A DNA stretch of 6,203 nucleotides from Ravibacter sp964559125 (GTDB taxonomy: Bacteria; Bacteroidota; Bacteroidia; Cytophagales; Spirosomataceae), in the NCBI GenBank assembly GCA_964559125.1, contig CAZLGW010000092.1:1-6203 (forward strand). The letters run 5' to 3'. A model generated the notes under the pieces. It ran no database searches. It saw nothing but the letters and a program-made list of their open reading frames with translations, and was not told where the DNA came from. A program made the translations under genes and the position numbers. Below are positions 5,914 to 6,203 of the stretch, one piece after another; positions within the stretch are counted from its first letter, which is position 1; every line of letters begins with the position of its first letter.

Positions 5914-6033
5914 GATGTGCAATTAATGAAAATCATCGGTACGGAAAAATTATATTTCTTCCAAATAACCGGACTATAGCAAAAACCCCATCTCATATAC
6001 AGCAATACACAAAACCTGATTAAATTGCACGTC
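5914..6033. repeat. Imperfect inverted repeat in the DUF1543-glnS divergent region
   Basis: GATGTGCAATTAATGA at 5914-5929 is closely matched by the reverse complement of 6017-6033 (GACGTGCAATTTAATCA), with two mismatches and one gap. The core GTGCAATT thus points in opposite directions toward the two divergent genes. As TTGCAC it lies 41 nt before the DUF1543 start codon and 21 nt before the glnS start codon. The pair could be shared binding sites or chance. A TATATTTC at 5951-5958 resembles a -7 box for glnS but lacks an upstream TTG partner. Confidence 0.3.
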
Positions 6034-6051
6034 TTTTAATACTGAAGAACT

Positions 6052-6203
6052 ATGGCTACGGAAGAAACCAAGGAAACGAAATCGTTAAACTTCATTGAAG
6101 AAATCATAGAAAATGACCTTTCAAGTGGGAAATACGACTCTATAATCACCCGGTTTCCGCCCGAACCCAACGGCTATCTTCACATTGGTCACGCCAGCAG
6201 CAT
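6052..6203 (+). CDS. glnS: Glutaminyl-tRNA synthetase, N-terminal part (cut by window end)
   Basis: The frame from the ATG at 6052 runs open to the window edge and gives the first 50 residues. TRFPPEPNGYLHIGHASS at residues 33-50 is the class I signature of glutaminyl-tRNA synthetase, containing the HIGH motif that binds ATP. The PPEPNG spelling separates it from bacterial glutamyl-tRNA synthetases, which read more like APSPTG. The preceding LNFIEEIIENDLSSGK is also typical of GlnRS. The enzyme charges tRNA-Gln with glutamine in the cytoplasm, so this organism makes Gln-tRNA directly, at least in part. In many GlnRS proteins the residue after HIGHA is Lys (HIGHAKS); here it is Ser. About 500 further residues should follow outside the window. 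The start is supported by a correctly spaced N-terminal extension; no clear Shine-Dalgarno is visible. Confidence 0.95.
   Translation, partial: MATEETKETKSLNFIEEIIENDLSSGKYDSIITRFPPEPNGYLHIGHASS

Overview
The window looks like chromosomal DNA of a Bacteroidota bacterium, most likely a Cytophagales/Sphingobacteriales-type soil or water organism. The grounds are: promoters that resemble the Bacteroidota TTTG / TAnnTTTG form rather than classical sigma70, weak or absent Shine-Dalgarno sequences, a lipoprotein with a charged stretch after the lipobox cysteine like the Bacteroidota surface-export signal, a DUF1543 protein, and secreted proteins of families common in this phylum. Coding DNA is moderately GC-rich and intergenic DNA is clearly AT-rich. 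No genus can be assigned from sequence reading alone.

Layout. 1-248 (+): the 3' remnant of an alkyltransferase-like (MGMT-family) DNA-repair protein, apparently broken by an internal deletion. 308-541 (-): a stand-alone acyl carrier protein, convergent with the remnant. 542-963: a long AT-rich divergent intergenic region with a nested inverted repeat, a 14-bp perfect palindrome and a candidate promoter for the next operon. 964-2700 and 2717-4714 (+): two large secreted proteins separated by 16 bp, surely one transcript. The first has a 3-keto-disaccharide-hydrolase-like (DUF1080) jelly-roll, a PA14-like domain and a third domain I cannot name. The second is a beta-propeller of the sorbosone-dehydrogenase/PVC-dehydrogenase type, then an Ig-like domain, a Pro/Ala linker and a complete azurin-type blue-copper domain. 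4796-5263 (+): a lipocalin-like lipoprotein with its own candidate promoter. 5333-5875 (-): a DUF1543 protein, sharing a strong hairpin terminator region with the lipoprotein gene. 6052-6203 (+): the first 50 codons of glutaminyl-tRNA synthetase, cut by the window edge.

How the genes may work together. The outer genes (ACP, DUF1543, glnS) are ordinary single-gene units. The interesting part is the two-gene operon at 964-4714, which reads as an extracytoplasmic carbohydrate/redox module: one protein with carbohydrate-associated folds and one propeller carrying its own copper electron-transfer domain where many relatives carry cytochrome c. That role is inference; substrate and cofactor cannot be read from the sequence. 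I saw no CRISPR array, tRNA, rRNA, insertion sequence or phage gene.
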